Part shown: piece after piece, positions 15,376-22,980 of the stretch
Layout: each line of letters begins with the position of its first letter
How positions within the stretch are numbered: the stretch's first letter is position 1
DNA from: Acidobacteriota bacterium
Lineage (GTDB): Bacteria > Acidobacteriota > Terriglobia > Terriglobales > Acidobacteriaceae
Length of the DNA: 24,243 bases
NCBI GenBank assembly: GCA_021780095.1
Contig: JAJXZK010000084.1
Location: 1-24,243, forward strand
Direction of reading: 5' to 3'
Notes under the pieces: generated by a model
Databases searched by the model: none
Seen by the model: the letters and a program-made list of their open reading frames with translations, nothing else
Told to the model about the DNA's origin: nothing
Translations under genes and position numbers: made by a program

Positions 15376-16056
15376 ATGGGAGCGAAGATAGGGCATTTCC
15401 AAGAATTTGGCCCGTCAGAAATTGAGGCGGCGGTGTCACCCATGCTTCTCCAGCCCCTCTCCTCGGAGATGTATTCCCAGTTGGCCCAATACCTGCAACT
15501 GCTATCTCGTTGGAATAAAAAGATTAACCTCACGGCAGTCCGCAATTCAGGGATCTTGGTCGGGTTGCACCTCGCGGAATGCCTGCGGGCGGCCCAGAGA
15601 ATCCCTGTGGGAGTGGAAACTGTGCTTGATTTCGGTTCCGGGGCCGGCTTTCCAGGAATCCCAATCCAGATCGCTCGACCGGAACTGCGAGTCACGCTCG
15701 CGGAATCGCAAAACAAAAAGGCGGCCTTTCTGCGAGAGGTGGTGCGTGGACTGGGTCTGAGCGCTGCCTCGATTCATGCCGGGCGGGTGGAGGAGATGCC
15801 GCGATCGTCCATCTTCGATCTGGCAACGCTGAGGGCCGTGGACAAGATGGAAGAGGCGATGAAAGCGGCGCTTCACCGCATTTGGCCATCGCACGAGTCC
15901 AGGCAGGGATGGTGCATGGTCCTGACATCGCAGAGCGAAGTGTCGGCGATTATTAGTGCCGCCCGGATCGGGGCCGACGCCATCGACTGGGAGCTGCCGG
16001 AACTGATTCCCGGCACCGAACAAAGAGTCATCCTTCGGGGCTCGCGGATTCGGTAA
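15376..16056 (+). CDS. rsmG: 16S rRNA (guanine-527-N7)-methyltransferase RsmG
   Basis: RsmG (GidB) methylates N7 of G527 in 16S rRNA with SAM; its loss gives low-level streptomycin resistance in other bacteria. The 226-residue protein has the Rossmann SAM motif VLDFGSGAGFPGIP (83-96) and the following acidic strand with VTLAESQNKKAAFLREV (106-122), plus the N-terminal helix with LLSRWNKKINLTAV. The start at ATG 15376 gives a normal family length; the open frame upstream belongs to the C26 gene in another phase. It lies 10 nt after that gene. parA follows after 315 bp that contain two parS sites, the classic rsmG-parA-parB order. Confidence 0.94.
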   Translation: MGAKIGHFQEFGPSEIEAAVSPMLLQPLSSEMYSQLAQYLQLLSRWNKKINLTAVRNSGILVGLHLAECLRAAQRIPVGVETVLDFGSGAGFPGIPIQIARPELRVTLAESQNKKAAFLREVVRGLGLSAASIHAGRVEEMPRSSIFDLATLRAVDKMEEAMKAALHRIWPSHESRQGWCMVLTSQSEVSAIISAARIGADAIDWELPELIPGTEQRVILRGSRIR

Positions 16057-16089
16057 GGCGCCTACCGTTATTTCTCGCTCGATTCGATG

Positions 16090-16105
16090 TGTTCCACGTG
16101 GAACA
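16090..16105. promoter_or_regulatory. parS centromere site 1
   Basis: TGTTCCACGTGGAACA is a perfect 16-bp palindrome that fits the conserved bacterial parS consensus (GTTNCACGTGNAAC core). ParB binds it, spreads as a CTP clamp and recruits ParA. The parA-parB genes lie immediately downstream. Confidence 0.92.
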
Positions 16106-16138
16106 TTTCCGGCTTGAGACTCCATAATTGGACCAAGT

Positions 16139-16154
16139 TGTTCCACGTGGAACA
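16139..16154. promoter_or_regulatory. parS centromere site 2
   Basis: A second exact copy of the 16-bp palindrome, 49 bp from the first (start to start). Its position upstream of parA could also let ParB repress the parAB operon. Confidence 0.92.
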
Positions 16155-16371
16155 TCCCCGCCAACCCGTTAAGCCGAGAAGTTTTCCACCGCACACCGCT
16201 CCCTGTCTCGTGTCACCACCGCGGCAAACGAGGCGCTAACTCATACAAGCTACGCGACCTAGCGCGACTGGACTGCCGATATCGAATTGTTCTCCACAGA
16301 TTTGTCCCTGAAATGCACAGGCTTGCCAATTGCGCGAAGGTCCCACGTTCGGTACCCTACCGACTCAGCCC

Positions 16372-17220
16372 ATGCGAAAAATTATTGCGGTCGTGAATCA
16401 AAAAGGCGGAGTTGGCAAGACGACCACAGCGATTAATCTTTCTGCTGGATTTGCCCTGGAAGGCGTTCCCGCCATGCTCATCGACTGCGATCCGCAGTCC
16501 AATTCCACGGGCGGCCTGGGCTTTGCCCGAGACGAAGATCGCTCCTCCACCTATAGCGTGTTGGTTAACGATTCGACCGTCGCCGAAGCTGCGGTCGAGA
16601 CCGGTATCGAACATCTCAAGCTCCTTCCCAGCAGTAAGCACCTGATCGGCGCCAATGTCGAGCTTGTGAGCGCCGAGGATCGCGCCTTCCGCCTGCAAAA
16701 GGCGTTGGCGAAGTACGAGGGCCCAGAGCAGCTTTTTGTTCTCGATTGCCCACCCGCGCTCGACTTATTAACCCTGAATGCTCTCGTTGCCGCCGATTCC
16801 CTTCTGATCCCGATGCAGGCGGAGTATTTCGCTCTCGAAGGTGTTAGCGAGCTGGTCCAGACTCTGGATCGCGTGCGCGATGGCTTCAAACCGGAGCTGA
16901 CGATCGAGGGCGTGGTTTTGACTATGTATGACGAGCGCACCAATCTGGCGCAGCAGGTCACGGAGAACCTGAAGGAGTTTTTCGGTGACAAGCTGTTGAA
17001 AACCAATATCCCCCGCAATATCCGCTTGGCTGAGGCCCCCAGCCATGGCAAACCGGTTCAGCTCTATGAGCCCCGGTCCCGCGGGGCGGAAAGCTACATG
17101 GAACTGGCTCGGGAAATTCTATTGCGAAACAAGATTGAAAGCCCGCGCGAGCTGGCTCGCAAGGCCGAATCGAAGCGTGCCAAAGATGGAGCCAAAGTTC
17201 GATTCTGGCCCTACACCTGA
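16372..17220 (+). CDS. parA: Chromosome-partitioning ATPase ParA (Soj)
   Basis: ParA is the ATP-dependent DNA-bound partner that moves ParB-parS complexes. The 282-residue protein starts MRKIIAVVNQKGGVGKTTTA with the deviant Walker A motif (KGGVGKT, 11-17), then MLIDCDPQSN (35-44) with the Walker A' aspartate, and the Walker B-like LFVLDCPPALDLL. The long TTG frame from 16330 is rejected because ATG 16372 begins exactly where family members begin. The C-terminal tail RKAESKRAKDGAKVRFW is Lys/Arg-rich. parB follows after 90 bp. Confidence 0.95.
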   Translation: MRKIIAVVNQKGGVGKTTTAINLSAGFALEGVPAMLIDCDPQSNSTGGLGFARDEDRSSTYSVLVNDSTVAEAAVETGIEHLKLLPSSKHLIGANVELVSAEDRAFRLQKALAKYEGPEQLFVLDCPPALDLLTLNALVAADSLLIPMQAEYFALEGVSELVQTLDRVRDGFKPELTIEGVVLTMYDERTNLAQQVTENLKEFFGDKLLKTNIPRNIRLAEAPSHGKPVQLYEPRSRGAESYMELAREILLRNKIESPRELARKAESKRAKDGAKVRFWPYT

Positions 17221-17310
17221 TCCGCCTGCCCACCTTTTGCAGTCAGTCCGCAAGCCCGAATGCGTTTCTGCCCATGGTTTTTGCGTATATGTAAGGGAGA
17301 ATTTCGCTGT

Positions 17311-18306
17311 ATGTCTCGAATTGAATCAAAAAACCAAGGCAAAGTTGAGTCCGCCAAGCGTCGCGCCCTCGGCAAGGGCCTGGAGTCGTTGCTGTCGACA
17401 CCCGCTCCGCGGGAGACTGTAGCCCGTTCCCAAGCCTATGTGGCGGCCCGCGGCGCAGACGCGCTCTTGCCTCAACCGGTGGACGATCCCTTTGAGTCCC
17501 ACCCTGCGGGCACCCCGCGGGAAGTTCCTACGGATCAGATCGATCCCAATCCTTACCAGACCCGCATGCAGGTAGACGAGCAGAAGTTGGACGAGCTGTC
17601 ACGCTCGATCGTCGCCAACGGGGTGGTGCAGCCCATCATCGTGCGGCCGCTGGCCAATGGCCGCTTCCAGCTAATCGCTGGCGAGCGTCGCTGGCGCGCT
17701 TCTATCAAAGCGGGCAAGGAGACCGTTCCCTCCATCCTTCGCCAAGTGAGTGACGAGCAGGCGATGGAGATGACGATTGTCGAAAATCTCCAGCGCGCCG
17801 ACTTGAACCCAATGGAACAGGCTCGGGCCTATGATCGGTTGAGTCGCGATTTCCATATGACCCAGGAGCAGGTCGCCCAGCGCACCGGAAAGGACCGAGC
17901 GACGGTGGCGAATTTCCTTCGTCTGCTTCGCCTTCCGGTACCGGTTCAAGGCAAAGTGGAATCAGGCGAGCTCAGCTTCGGACACGCACGGGCTCTCCTA
18001 TCGCTCGACAGTGCGGATGAGATTCTTAAGGCGATGACTAAGGTGGTCGCGCTTTCGATGTCGGTCCGGCAGACGGAAACCTATATCCAAGGGCTGATGG
18101 ATCCAGAGCGAAAGGGCAAGAGGGGCGAAGAAAAAACAAAAGAGCCGCTGGATCCGAATGTGCGTGAGGCGCAGGACCGCCTGCAGCGTCAACTTGGCCT
18201 CAAGGTGCGCATTGAGGACAAAAACGGCCGCGGTCGCGTGATGATTGAGTATTCCGGCCTGGAAGACTTCGACGCGCTGATGGCGGCTCTTGGAGCGGCG
18301 GTGTAG
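17311..18306 (+). CDS. parB: Chromosome-partitioning protein ParB (Spo0J)
   Basis: ParB binds parS and, as a CTP-driven clamp, loads onto flanking DNA. From ATG 17311 the protein has 331 residues; AAGGGAG lies 11 nt upstream. The N-terminus has the ParA-stimulating motif RRALGKGLESLL (17-28). The CTP-binding GERRWRA motif lies at 124-130, followed by ENLQRADLNPMEQA (159-171). A helix-turn-helix spans about 183-209 (MTQEQVAQRTGKDRATVANFLRLL). The C-terminal dimerisation domain carries LDPNVREAQDRLQRQLGLKV. The start at 17260 adds residues with no family character. Confidence 0.96.
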   Translation: MSRIESKNQGKVESAKRRALGKGLESLLSTPAPRETVARSQAYVAARGADALLPQPVDDPFESHPAGTPREVPTDQIDPNPYQTRMQVDEQKLDELSRSIVANGVVQPIIVRPLANGRFQLIAGERRWRASIKAGKETVPSILRQVSDEQAMEMTIVENLQRADLNPMEQARAYDRLSRDFHMTQEQVAQRTGKDRATVANFLRLLRLPVPVQGKVESGELSFGHARALLSLDSADEILKAMTKVVALSMSVRQTETYIQGLMDPERKGKRGEEKTKEPLDPNVREAQDRLQRQLGLKVRIEDKNGRGRVMIEYSGLEDFDALMAALGAAV

Positions 18307-18363
18307 CGCTGCGCCCTCTTTCGAAGGTTTCCCGTCATTGAGCGTGAGGATCGCCCTGCTGGT

Positions 18364-19095
18364 ATGAAGTTCGCGGATTACTTGTTTCGTTTTCGGCGCC
18401 TGATTCTGGTCGGAATTTTTTTTGTTGCGTTCTGGGCGCCATGGGAGCGCATGGGTGGCGCGCATCCCGGTTCCACATGGCTTTGGCTGGCTGGCGCCCT
18501 GGCTGCCATGGGCTTTTTCCCCATCGCCACGTCCGCTATCGTGGTCATTGCGGTGGCTACGACCGCGCTGTTGTTTGCGGCACTGGTGCGCACCTGGGCG
18601 GCCGCGTATCTGGGATCTGACGTGGTGCAAGACAGAGAGTTTCACACGGAGCGAGTGGTCGCTGATGGACCGTACCGGTACGTGCGCAACCCCCTCTACT
18701 TAGGGACATGGTTGCTGACCGCGGCCGTGTCCATCCTGATGCCTCCCGGCGGCGCGCTGTTCGCGCTGGTGGTCGTGACGCTGCTCATCCTCGCATGGGT
18801 GCGGGCCGAGGAGCGCAAGCTGACCGTGGAACGAGGCGGCGCTTACATGGCATATCTGAAAAAGGTTCCACGCTTTCTCCCCGCGATTATGCCCAGGATT
18901 CCCTCAGGTGGAGCGCGACCCCACTGGCGGCATAGTTTTCTGGGAGAGATTCATTTATGGGGAATGACGATTACGTACATTGTATTTGCCCATCGATACG
19001 ACGTGACCGTTCTGGAGCAAGGAGTGTTGATCTCGGTCGGCATCGCGCTTTTGGTGCGAGCGATCTGGCGAGCGTCGATACCGTCGAGTTCCTAA
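18364..19095 (+). CDS. Isoprenylcysteine carboxyl methyltransferase-family membrane protein
   Basis: The 243-residue protein belongs to the ICMT/PEMT-type integral-membrane methyltransferases. Five or six hydrophobic segments are seen. The conserved SAM-binding part reads DGPYRYVRNPLYLGTW (101-116) and, after two membrane segments, RAEERKL (147-153) with YMAYLKKVPRFLP (161-173). In bacteria such proteins methylate various lipids or isoprenoids; the substrate here is unknown. The start ATG 18364 has only a distant GAGG. It is 57 bp downstream of parB, probably in the same transcript or close behind, but its role in partitioning is unlikely. It faces the HU gene tail to tail. Confidence 0.85.
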   Translation: MKFADYLFRFRRLILVGIFFVAFWAPWERMGGAHPGSTWLWLAGALAAMGFFPIATSAIVVIAVATTALLFAALVRTWAAAYLGSDVVQDREFHTERVVADGPYRYVRNPLYLGTWLLTAAVSILMPPGGALFALVVVTLLILAWVRAEERKLTVERGGAYMAYLKKVPRFLPAIMPRIPSGGARPHWRHSFLGEIHLWGMTITYIVFAHRYDVTVLEQGVLISVGIALLVRAIWRASIPSSS

Positions 19096-19253
19096 GCCGC
19101 TCACGCACACAGGCGATCTGTCCCAAGACACCGATTTTCCCAGAATAGAAAGTGTGTCGGAGCCGAGGGGAATCTGCGGGATCGATGCGGGTAGTAAGTC
19201 CGCTATTCAGATGCAACCGGCAATTCCCAGGTCGCCGACCGGTTACACAATCT

Positions 19254-19290
19254 GGCGCAGGGCGGGTGAGGGAACACACTTCCCTGCGCC
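19254..19290. terminator. GC-rich hairpin between ICMT gene and HU gene
   Basis: A perfect 9-bp stem (GGCGCAGGG / CCCTGCGCC) with a 19-nt loop lies between convergent genes. No T-run follows on either strand, so a classic rho-independent terminator is not certain. Confidence 0.4.
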
Positions 19291-19301
19291 GTGGCAGCAT
19301 C

Positions 19302-19327
19302 GGGGCCAGCTGTCGTAGCATGGCCCC
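19302..19327. terminator. Second hairpin between ICMT gene and HU gene
   Basis: A 7-bp stem (GGGGCCA / TGGCCCC) with a 12-nt loop, 11 nt after the first hairpin. It too lacks a T-run. Together they may end transcription from both sides. Confidence 0.35.
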
Positions 19328-19365
19328 TGCAGCGGATTGCGTGAAACTCGCTACCGCTCCCGTGC

Positions 19366-19662
19366 TTACTTCTTTACGGGTGCGATTGCATCCTTGGCGG
19401 CCTTGGCCACGCGGAACTTGACCACGGTCTTGGCCTTGATCTTGATCGCTTCCCCGGTCTGCGGATTGCGGCCGATGCGGGCTTTCCGCTCTGCCTTCAC
19501 CAGACGGCCCAGTCCTGGAATCACAAAAAGTCCGTTTTTCTTGGTTTCCTTGACGGCGGTTTCCGCCAGCAGATCCAGAAATCCCGCTACCTGCTTGTTC
19601 GTCAATTCGAGTTTCTCGGCCATGTGCCGAACGAGTGCTGTTTTGGTCATACCTGCTGCCAT
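19366..19662 (-). CDS. hup: HU-family histone-like DNA-binding protein
   Basis: HU dimers bend and compact DNA with little sequence preference. The 98-residue protein (MAAGMTKTALVRHMAEKLEL, then NKQVAGFLDLLAETAVKETKKNG) carries the family signature FVIPGLGRLVKAERKARIGRNPQTGEAIKIKA with the DNA-binding arm, and VVKFRVAKAAKDAI at the end. The start ATG 19662 is fixed by AGGAGG about 10 nt upstream. The reading frame happens to stay open to 19848, but this longer part is leader and not coding. HU lies on the strand opposite to its neighbours, with gatC divergent. Confidence 0.93.
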   Translation of the reverse strand: MAAGMTKTALVRHMAEKLELTNKQVAGFLDLLAETAVKETKKNGLFVIPGLGRLVKAERKARIGRNPQTGEAIKIKAKTVVKFRVAKAAKDAIAPVKK

Positions 19663-19685
19663 AATGTGTCTTCCTCCTGATACCA

Positions 19686-19704
19686 GCAGTGGTTGCGCCA
19701 CTGC
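19686..19704 (-). promoter_or_regulatory. Stem-loop in the HU 5' leader
   Basis: On the minus strand GCAGTGG-CGCAA-CCACTGC forms a perfect 7-bp stem with a 5-nt loop, ending 7 nt before the AGGAGG of the HU gene. It could affect translation or mRNA stability. Confidence 0.5.
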
Positions 19705-19862
19705 GGCTTTGTTTTGACTTCTATCGACCGCCTCGTCGCTGTTGGAGCCTCGCGGAAATGCGGGGATCGCAAGCATTGATGCGGGTCTAAAGAAACCCTT
19801 CCGCCGTTTACCTTGCGGCTTTCCGCGAGATTTGTCAACGGAAAACATCGCATTTCCACAGG

Positions 19863-19923
19863 TTATCTTCGGTTTTTATCGGTTTTCTTCGGAAATTATC
19901 TGTTTTTCGCCGGTTTTCGGCTG
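19863..19923. repeat. Degenerate tandem repeat upstream of the HU gene
   Basis: Two imperfect copies of about 30 nt share TTATCT, T-runs and CGGTTTTC, starting at 19863 and 19896. The same core also appears as shorter TCGGTTTT pieces. The segment is T-rich on the plus strand, unlike its surroundings. Confidence 0.45.
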
Positions 19924-20052
19924 AGGATGCTCCTGAAACTCGCTTGAAAGCGTGCTTTCGTCGCCTGTTGAGAGTAGACAAATTCTACCGCGTTTTCTTT
20001 GGGCGACGACGCCAATCTAGCGTGCAGAAGCAGTATCAGACAGGGTTCTCGC

Positions 20053-20058
20053 TATACT
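20053..20058 (+). promoter_or_regulatory. Possible -10 box of gatCA-pyrF
   Basis: TATACT matches the -10 consensus at five of six positions, about 35 nt before the gatC start. It lies within a TCTCGC...GCGAGA inverted repeat. The -35 position (GCAGTA) is poor. Confidence 0.3.
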
Positions 20059-20092
20059 AGCGGAAGCGAGATCAACCAAAAGGAACAGGAAA

Positions 20093-20473
20093 ATGCAGTC
20101 CACATCACAGATGCCGGAGCAGTTTGCGGAGGCCGCGAAGCCGAATCCAGTGCCATTGGAGCAGGTGCTGCGCATTGCGGAACTGGCGCAACTGGAACTT
20201 CGCGAAGACGAGCAGCAGGAGATGCTGCGCGATCTGAACGCCATCCTGGGTCATGTTGCCCAGTTGAACGAGCTAGACACCCGCGATGTTCCGCCGATGA
20301 CGCAGGTGAATGCCGTAACTCAGGGCGAAGCCAGTGACGCAGGCGCGGTGAATGTCCGCAACGTGCTGCGCGAGGATGTAGTTCGTCCCGCGCTCGATCG
20401 TGCCAAGGTGATGGCGACCGCACCGGATACTGATGGCACCTACTTTAGAGTTCCCAAGGTGATTGAACGATGA
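20093..20473 (+). CDS. gatC: Aspartyl/glutamyl-tRNA amidotransferase subunit C
   Basis: GatC stabilises the GatA subunit in the GatCAB complex, which converts Glu-tRNA(Gln) or Asp-tRNA(Asn) to the amide form. The 126-residue protein shows the family core VLRIAELAQLELREDEQQEM...ILGHVAQLNELDT and the conserved NVLREDVVRPALDR with TYFRVPKVIE at the end. It is about 30 residues longer than typical, mainly by an N-terminal extension of about 20 residues. The start ATG 20093 has AGGAACAGG close upstream. gatA follows after 55 bp; gatB is not in the window. Confidence 0.92.
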   Translation: MQSTSQMPEQFAEAAKPNPVPLEQVLRIAELAQLELREDEQQEMLRDLNAILGHVAQLNELDTRDVPPMTQVNAVTQGEASDAGAVNVRNVLREDVVRPALDRAKVMATAPDTDGTYFRVPKVIER

Positions 20474-20528
20474 ATCTCGACGGGGCGCGCTCGCATTGCG
20501 CTTGGGCAAAATTTCGTAAGGGACAAGA

Positions 20529-22010
20529 ATGGCAGACCTAAAGTCTACTTCCAGCAGCGCTTCGCGGGTTGCGCCACGCACCATCCGCTCCGCACGGCAC
20601 GCGATTGCCAGCGGTGAAACGAGTGCGGTCGCCTTGGCCGACTCGTATTACGACACCATCGCGGCGAAAGATCCCCAGATCAACTCATGGCTGTCGCTGA
20701 GCCGCGAGCGCGCCACGGCGCAGGCGCATCGCATCGATGATCTGGCAAAGTCTGGCGAACTGGCAAACGAAGAAGCGTTGCCGCTCGCCGGCGTCCCGAT
20801 CGGCATTAAAGATGTGCTGGTGATGCAGGGCGCGCCCGCAACCGCAGGCTCGAAAATATTAGAAAACTATCGTCCGCCCTACGATGCCACGGCGGTGGCC
20901 AAACTGGCGGCGGCTGGCGCCGTGCTGCTTGGGAAGCTGAACTGCGACGAATTCGCCATGGGCTCGTCGAATGAAAATTCCGCATATGGGCCGGTGCACA
21001 ATCCGCGCTCTCTTGATCGCGTACCCGGCGGTTCCAGCGGAGGCTCCGCAGCTGCGGTTGCCGCCAACATGGCGGTCGCAACGCTGGGCACAGATACCGG
21101 CGGCTCCATTCGCCAGCCCGCTTCGTTCTGCGGAGTGGTGGGTCTGCTGCCGACCTATGGTCGCGTGTCGCGCTATGGATTGATCGCCTTCGCGTCTTCG
21201 CTGGACCGCGTGGGTCCGTTCACACATACCGTCGAAGACGCAGCCATTCTTCTCGGTGTTCTCGCGGGTCCGGACCCGATGGATGCGACCAGCGCGCACC
21301 AGCGAGTGCCGAATTATACGGCCGCATTGGATACGCCGGTGAAAGGTCTAAGGGTCGGGATTCCGGACGAGTATTTTGGCGAAGGCCTCGACGAAGAGGT
21401 TCGCGCGGCCGTGGAAAAGACGGCGGACTCGCTTCGAGCCGCGGGATGCACGTTGCATAAAGTTTCCCTGCCGCACACGCGCTACGCTGTCGCCACCTAT
21501 TACGTTCTTGCAACTGCTGAGGCCAGCTCCAACCTTGCGCGCTTCGATGGCGTGCGCTATGGGGTGCGCGCGCAAGATGTCTCCACGCTGAGCAGCATGT
21601 ATCGCCGCACGCGCGACCTGGGATTTGGCAAAGAAGTGAAGCGCCGCATCCTGCTGGGGACGTACGTCCTGAGCGCGGGATATTACGATGCCTACTATCG
21701 TAAGGCGCAGCAGGTACGCACGCTGCTGACGCGCGATTTTCTTCAGGCCTTCACCCAGGTCGATGCGATTCTGACCCCGACGGCTCCCACGCCCGCCTTT
21801 CGCCTTGGAGAAAAGACTGACAATCCGCTGGAAATGTACCTGGCGGATATCTATACCGTGACCGCGAATCTGGCCGGTATTTGCGGTATCTCAGTTCCCT
21901 GCGGCAGTTCCTCGGCGGCCTTGCCGATTGGTGCGCAAATTCTCGGCAAGCATTTCGACGAGGCCACCGTGCTTCGCGTCGCGCAAGCCGTCGAGCAGTC
22001 GCAGCGATGA
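20529..22010 (+). CDS. gatA: Aspartyl/glutamyl-tRNA amidotransferase subunit A
   Basis: GatA is the glutaminase/amidase subunit that supplies ammonia to GatB. The 493-residue protein has the amidase-signature triad: Lys94 (GVPIGIKDV), cis-Ser169 (VPGGSSGGSAAAVA) and nucleophile Ser193 (GTDTGGSIRQPASFCG). Spacing between these residues is the same as in the S. aureus enzyme. The start ATG 20529 has AAGGGA 6 nt upstream. The stop overlaps the pyrF start by ATGA, showing translational coupling. Confidence 0.96.
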   Translation: MADLKSTSSSASRVAPRTIRSARHAIASGETSAVALADSYYDTIAAKDPQINSWLSLSRERATAQAHRIDDLAKSGELANEEALPLAGVPIGIKDVLVMQGAPATAGSKILENYRPPYDATAVAKLAAAGAVLLGKLNCDEFAMGSSNENSAYGPVHNPRSLDRVPGGSSGGSAAAVAANMAVATLGTDTGGSIRQPASFCGVVGLLPTYGRVSRYGLIAFASSLDRVGPFTHTVEDAAILLGVLAGPDPMDATSAHQRVPNYTAALDTPVKGLRVGIPDEYFGEGLDEEVRAAVEKTADSLRAAGCTLHKVSLPHTRYAVATYYVLATAEASSNLARFDGVRYGVRAQDVSTLSSMYRRTRDLGFGKEVKRRILLGTYVLSAGYYDAYYRKAQQVRTLLTRDFLQAFTQVDAILTPTAPTPAFRLGEKTDNPLEMYLADIYTVTANLAGICGISVPCGSSSAALPIGAQILGKHFDEATVLRVAQAVEQSQR

Positions 22011-22738
22011 GCACGGAAGCTCAAGCTGTGGCCGCCATCCCCGTAGATCGCCTGATCATTGCCCTTGATGTTCCATCGGCAGCGCAGGCAAGAGAACTGG
22101 CGGCGCAACTTCGCGGAACCTGTCGCTGGGTAAAAGTGGGCCTGGAGTTGTATCTCGCCGCAGGCACGGCGATGGTGGAAGAGCTCACCGCGCAAGGATT
22201 CTCCGTATTTCTCGATCTGAAATTTCACGATATTCCCAACACGATCGCGGGTGCGGTTCGTTCCGCGGCATCGATGGGCGCATCGTTGCTGACGATTCAC
22301 GCTGCGGGCGGGCCTGCCATGTTGCGCGCTGCGGTGGAGGCAGCGGCCGCGACAAAGTATGCTCCGCAACTGCTAGCCGTAACAGTATTAACCAGCATGG
22401 ATCAAGCGCAGCTTGCCGCCATCGGCATCGACCGCACGGCAGCCGACCAGGTGCTTCGCCTCGCCCGCATGGCGATCGATTCGGAGATTCGCGGACTAGT
22501 TTGCTCCCCGGAAGAAGTGCGGTTGCTGAGGCAGAACCTGGGCACGGAACCACGGCTGGTTGTTCCGGGCATTCGTCCGGCAGGGGCTGCGGTCGGAGAT
22601 CAAAAACGCATTGCCACTCCGGCGGATGCGATTCGAGCGGGCGCCAGCCAATTGGTTGTCGGCCGACCAATTACGCAGGCGGCCAATCCGGTCGAGGCTG
22701 CGCAAGCTATCCTGGACGAAATCGCTAGCGCCATCTAA
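22007..22738 (+). CDS. pyrF: Orotidine 5'-phosphate decarboxylase
   Basis: PyrF makes UMP from OMP, the last step of de novo pyrimidine synthesis. The 243-residue protein has the active-site tetrad pieces: ALDV (Asp21), WVKVG (Lys44) and FLDLKFHDIPNT (Asp70, Lys72, Asp75), then LVVPGIRPAG near the end. This is the classical bacterial PyrF type. ATG 22007 overlaps the gatA stop (ATGA); the longer frame from 21881 lies within gatA. No strong terminator follows. Confidence 0.95.
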   Translation: MSTEAQAVAAIPVDRLIIALDVPSAAQARELAAQLRGTCRWVKVGLELYLAAGTAMVEELTAQGFSVFLDLKFHDIPNTIAGAVRSAASMGASLLTIHAAGGPAMLRAAVEAAAATKYAPQLLAVTVLTSMDQAQLAAIGIDRTAADQVLRLARMAIDSEIRGLVCSPEEVRLLRQNLGTEPRLVVPGIRPAGAAVGDQKRIATPADAIRAGASQLVVGRPITQAANPVEAAQAILDEIASAI

Positions 22739-22980
22739 CGCGAAACATTTGCGACACCGACGGTCCCGCAACCCGCGTGGGCGTCGTGCAACGGTGACCT
22801 GACGCTTGGCATCCTAGTGTCCATTCAGCGTGCGAATTGGGGTCGTGGACCCGCCGATGAAAAATTATTGACGAAACGCTGCAGCAAATACTACGCTCCG
22901 ATAACAAACTCGATAGGCGCCGATAGAGCGTCGGACAATCCCCAGCGTTTCTCCACCAACCGTTTCTCGAGGCCAATCAA
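22739..22980. other. Intergenic region between pyrF and the S53 protease gene
   Basis: 242 bp without a gene. TTGACG (22868-22873) with TACGCT 18 nt downstream (22892-22897) may be a weak promoter for the protease. Confidence 0.3.

Larger units (their letters stand above)
16057..16371. other. Intergenic region between rsmG and parA, with two parS sites
   Basis: 315 bp without a gene. It holds two perfect parS palindromes (16090-16105, 16139-16154) and a DnaA-box-like TTCTCCACA (16290-16298, one mismatch to TTATCCACA). No box cluster or AT-rich unwinding region is seen, so an origin is not supported. The TTG at 16330 in frame with parA is an unlikely start. Confidence 0.6.
19663..20092. other. 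Intergenic region between divergent HU and gatC genes
   Basis: 430 bp without a gene. It contains the HU leader hairpin (19686-19704), a minus-strand TTGACA (19838-19833) without a good -10, a degenerate tandem repeat (19863-19923), and a plus-strand TATACT (20053-20058) before gatC. Confidence 0.6.

Noticed and set aside
16160..16371. A possible replication origin next to rsmG and parA
   Set aside because: Only one DnaA-box-like sequence with a mismatch (TTCTCCACA) was seen, with no cluster, no AT-rich unwinding region and no dnaA, dnaN, rnpA or mnmG nearby.
19663..19848. N-terminal extension of the HU protein to 19848
   Set aside because: HU proteins begin near the MTKTALV segment; AGGAGG upstream of 19662 fixes the start, and the extension has no family resemblance.
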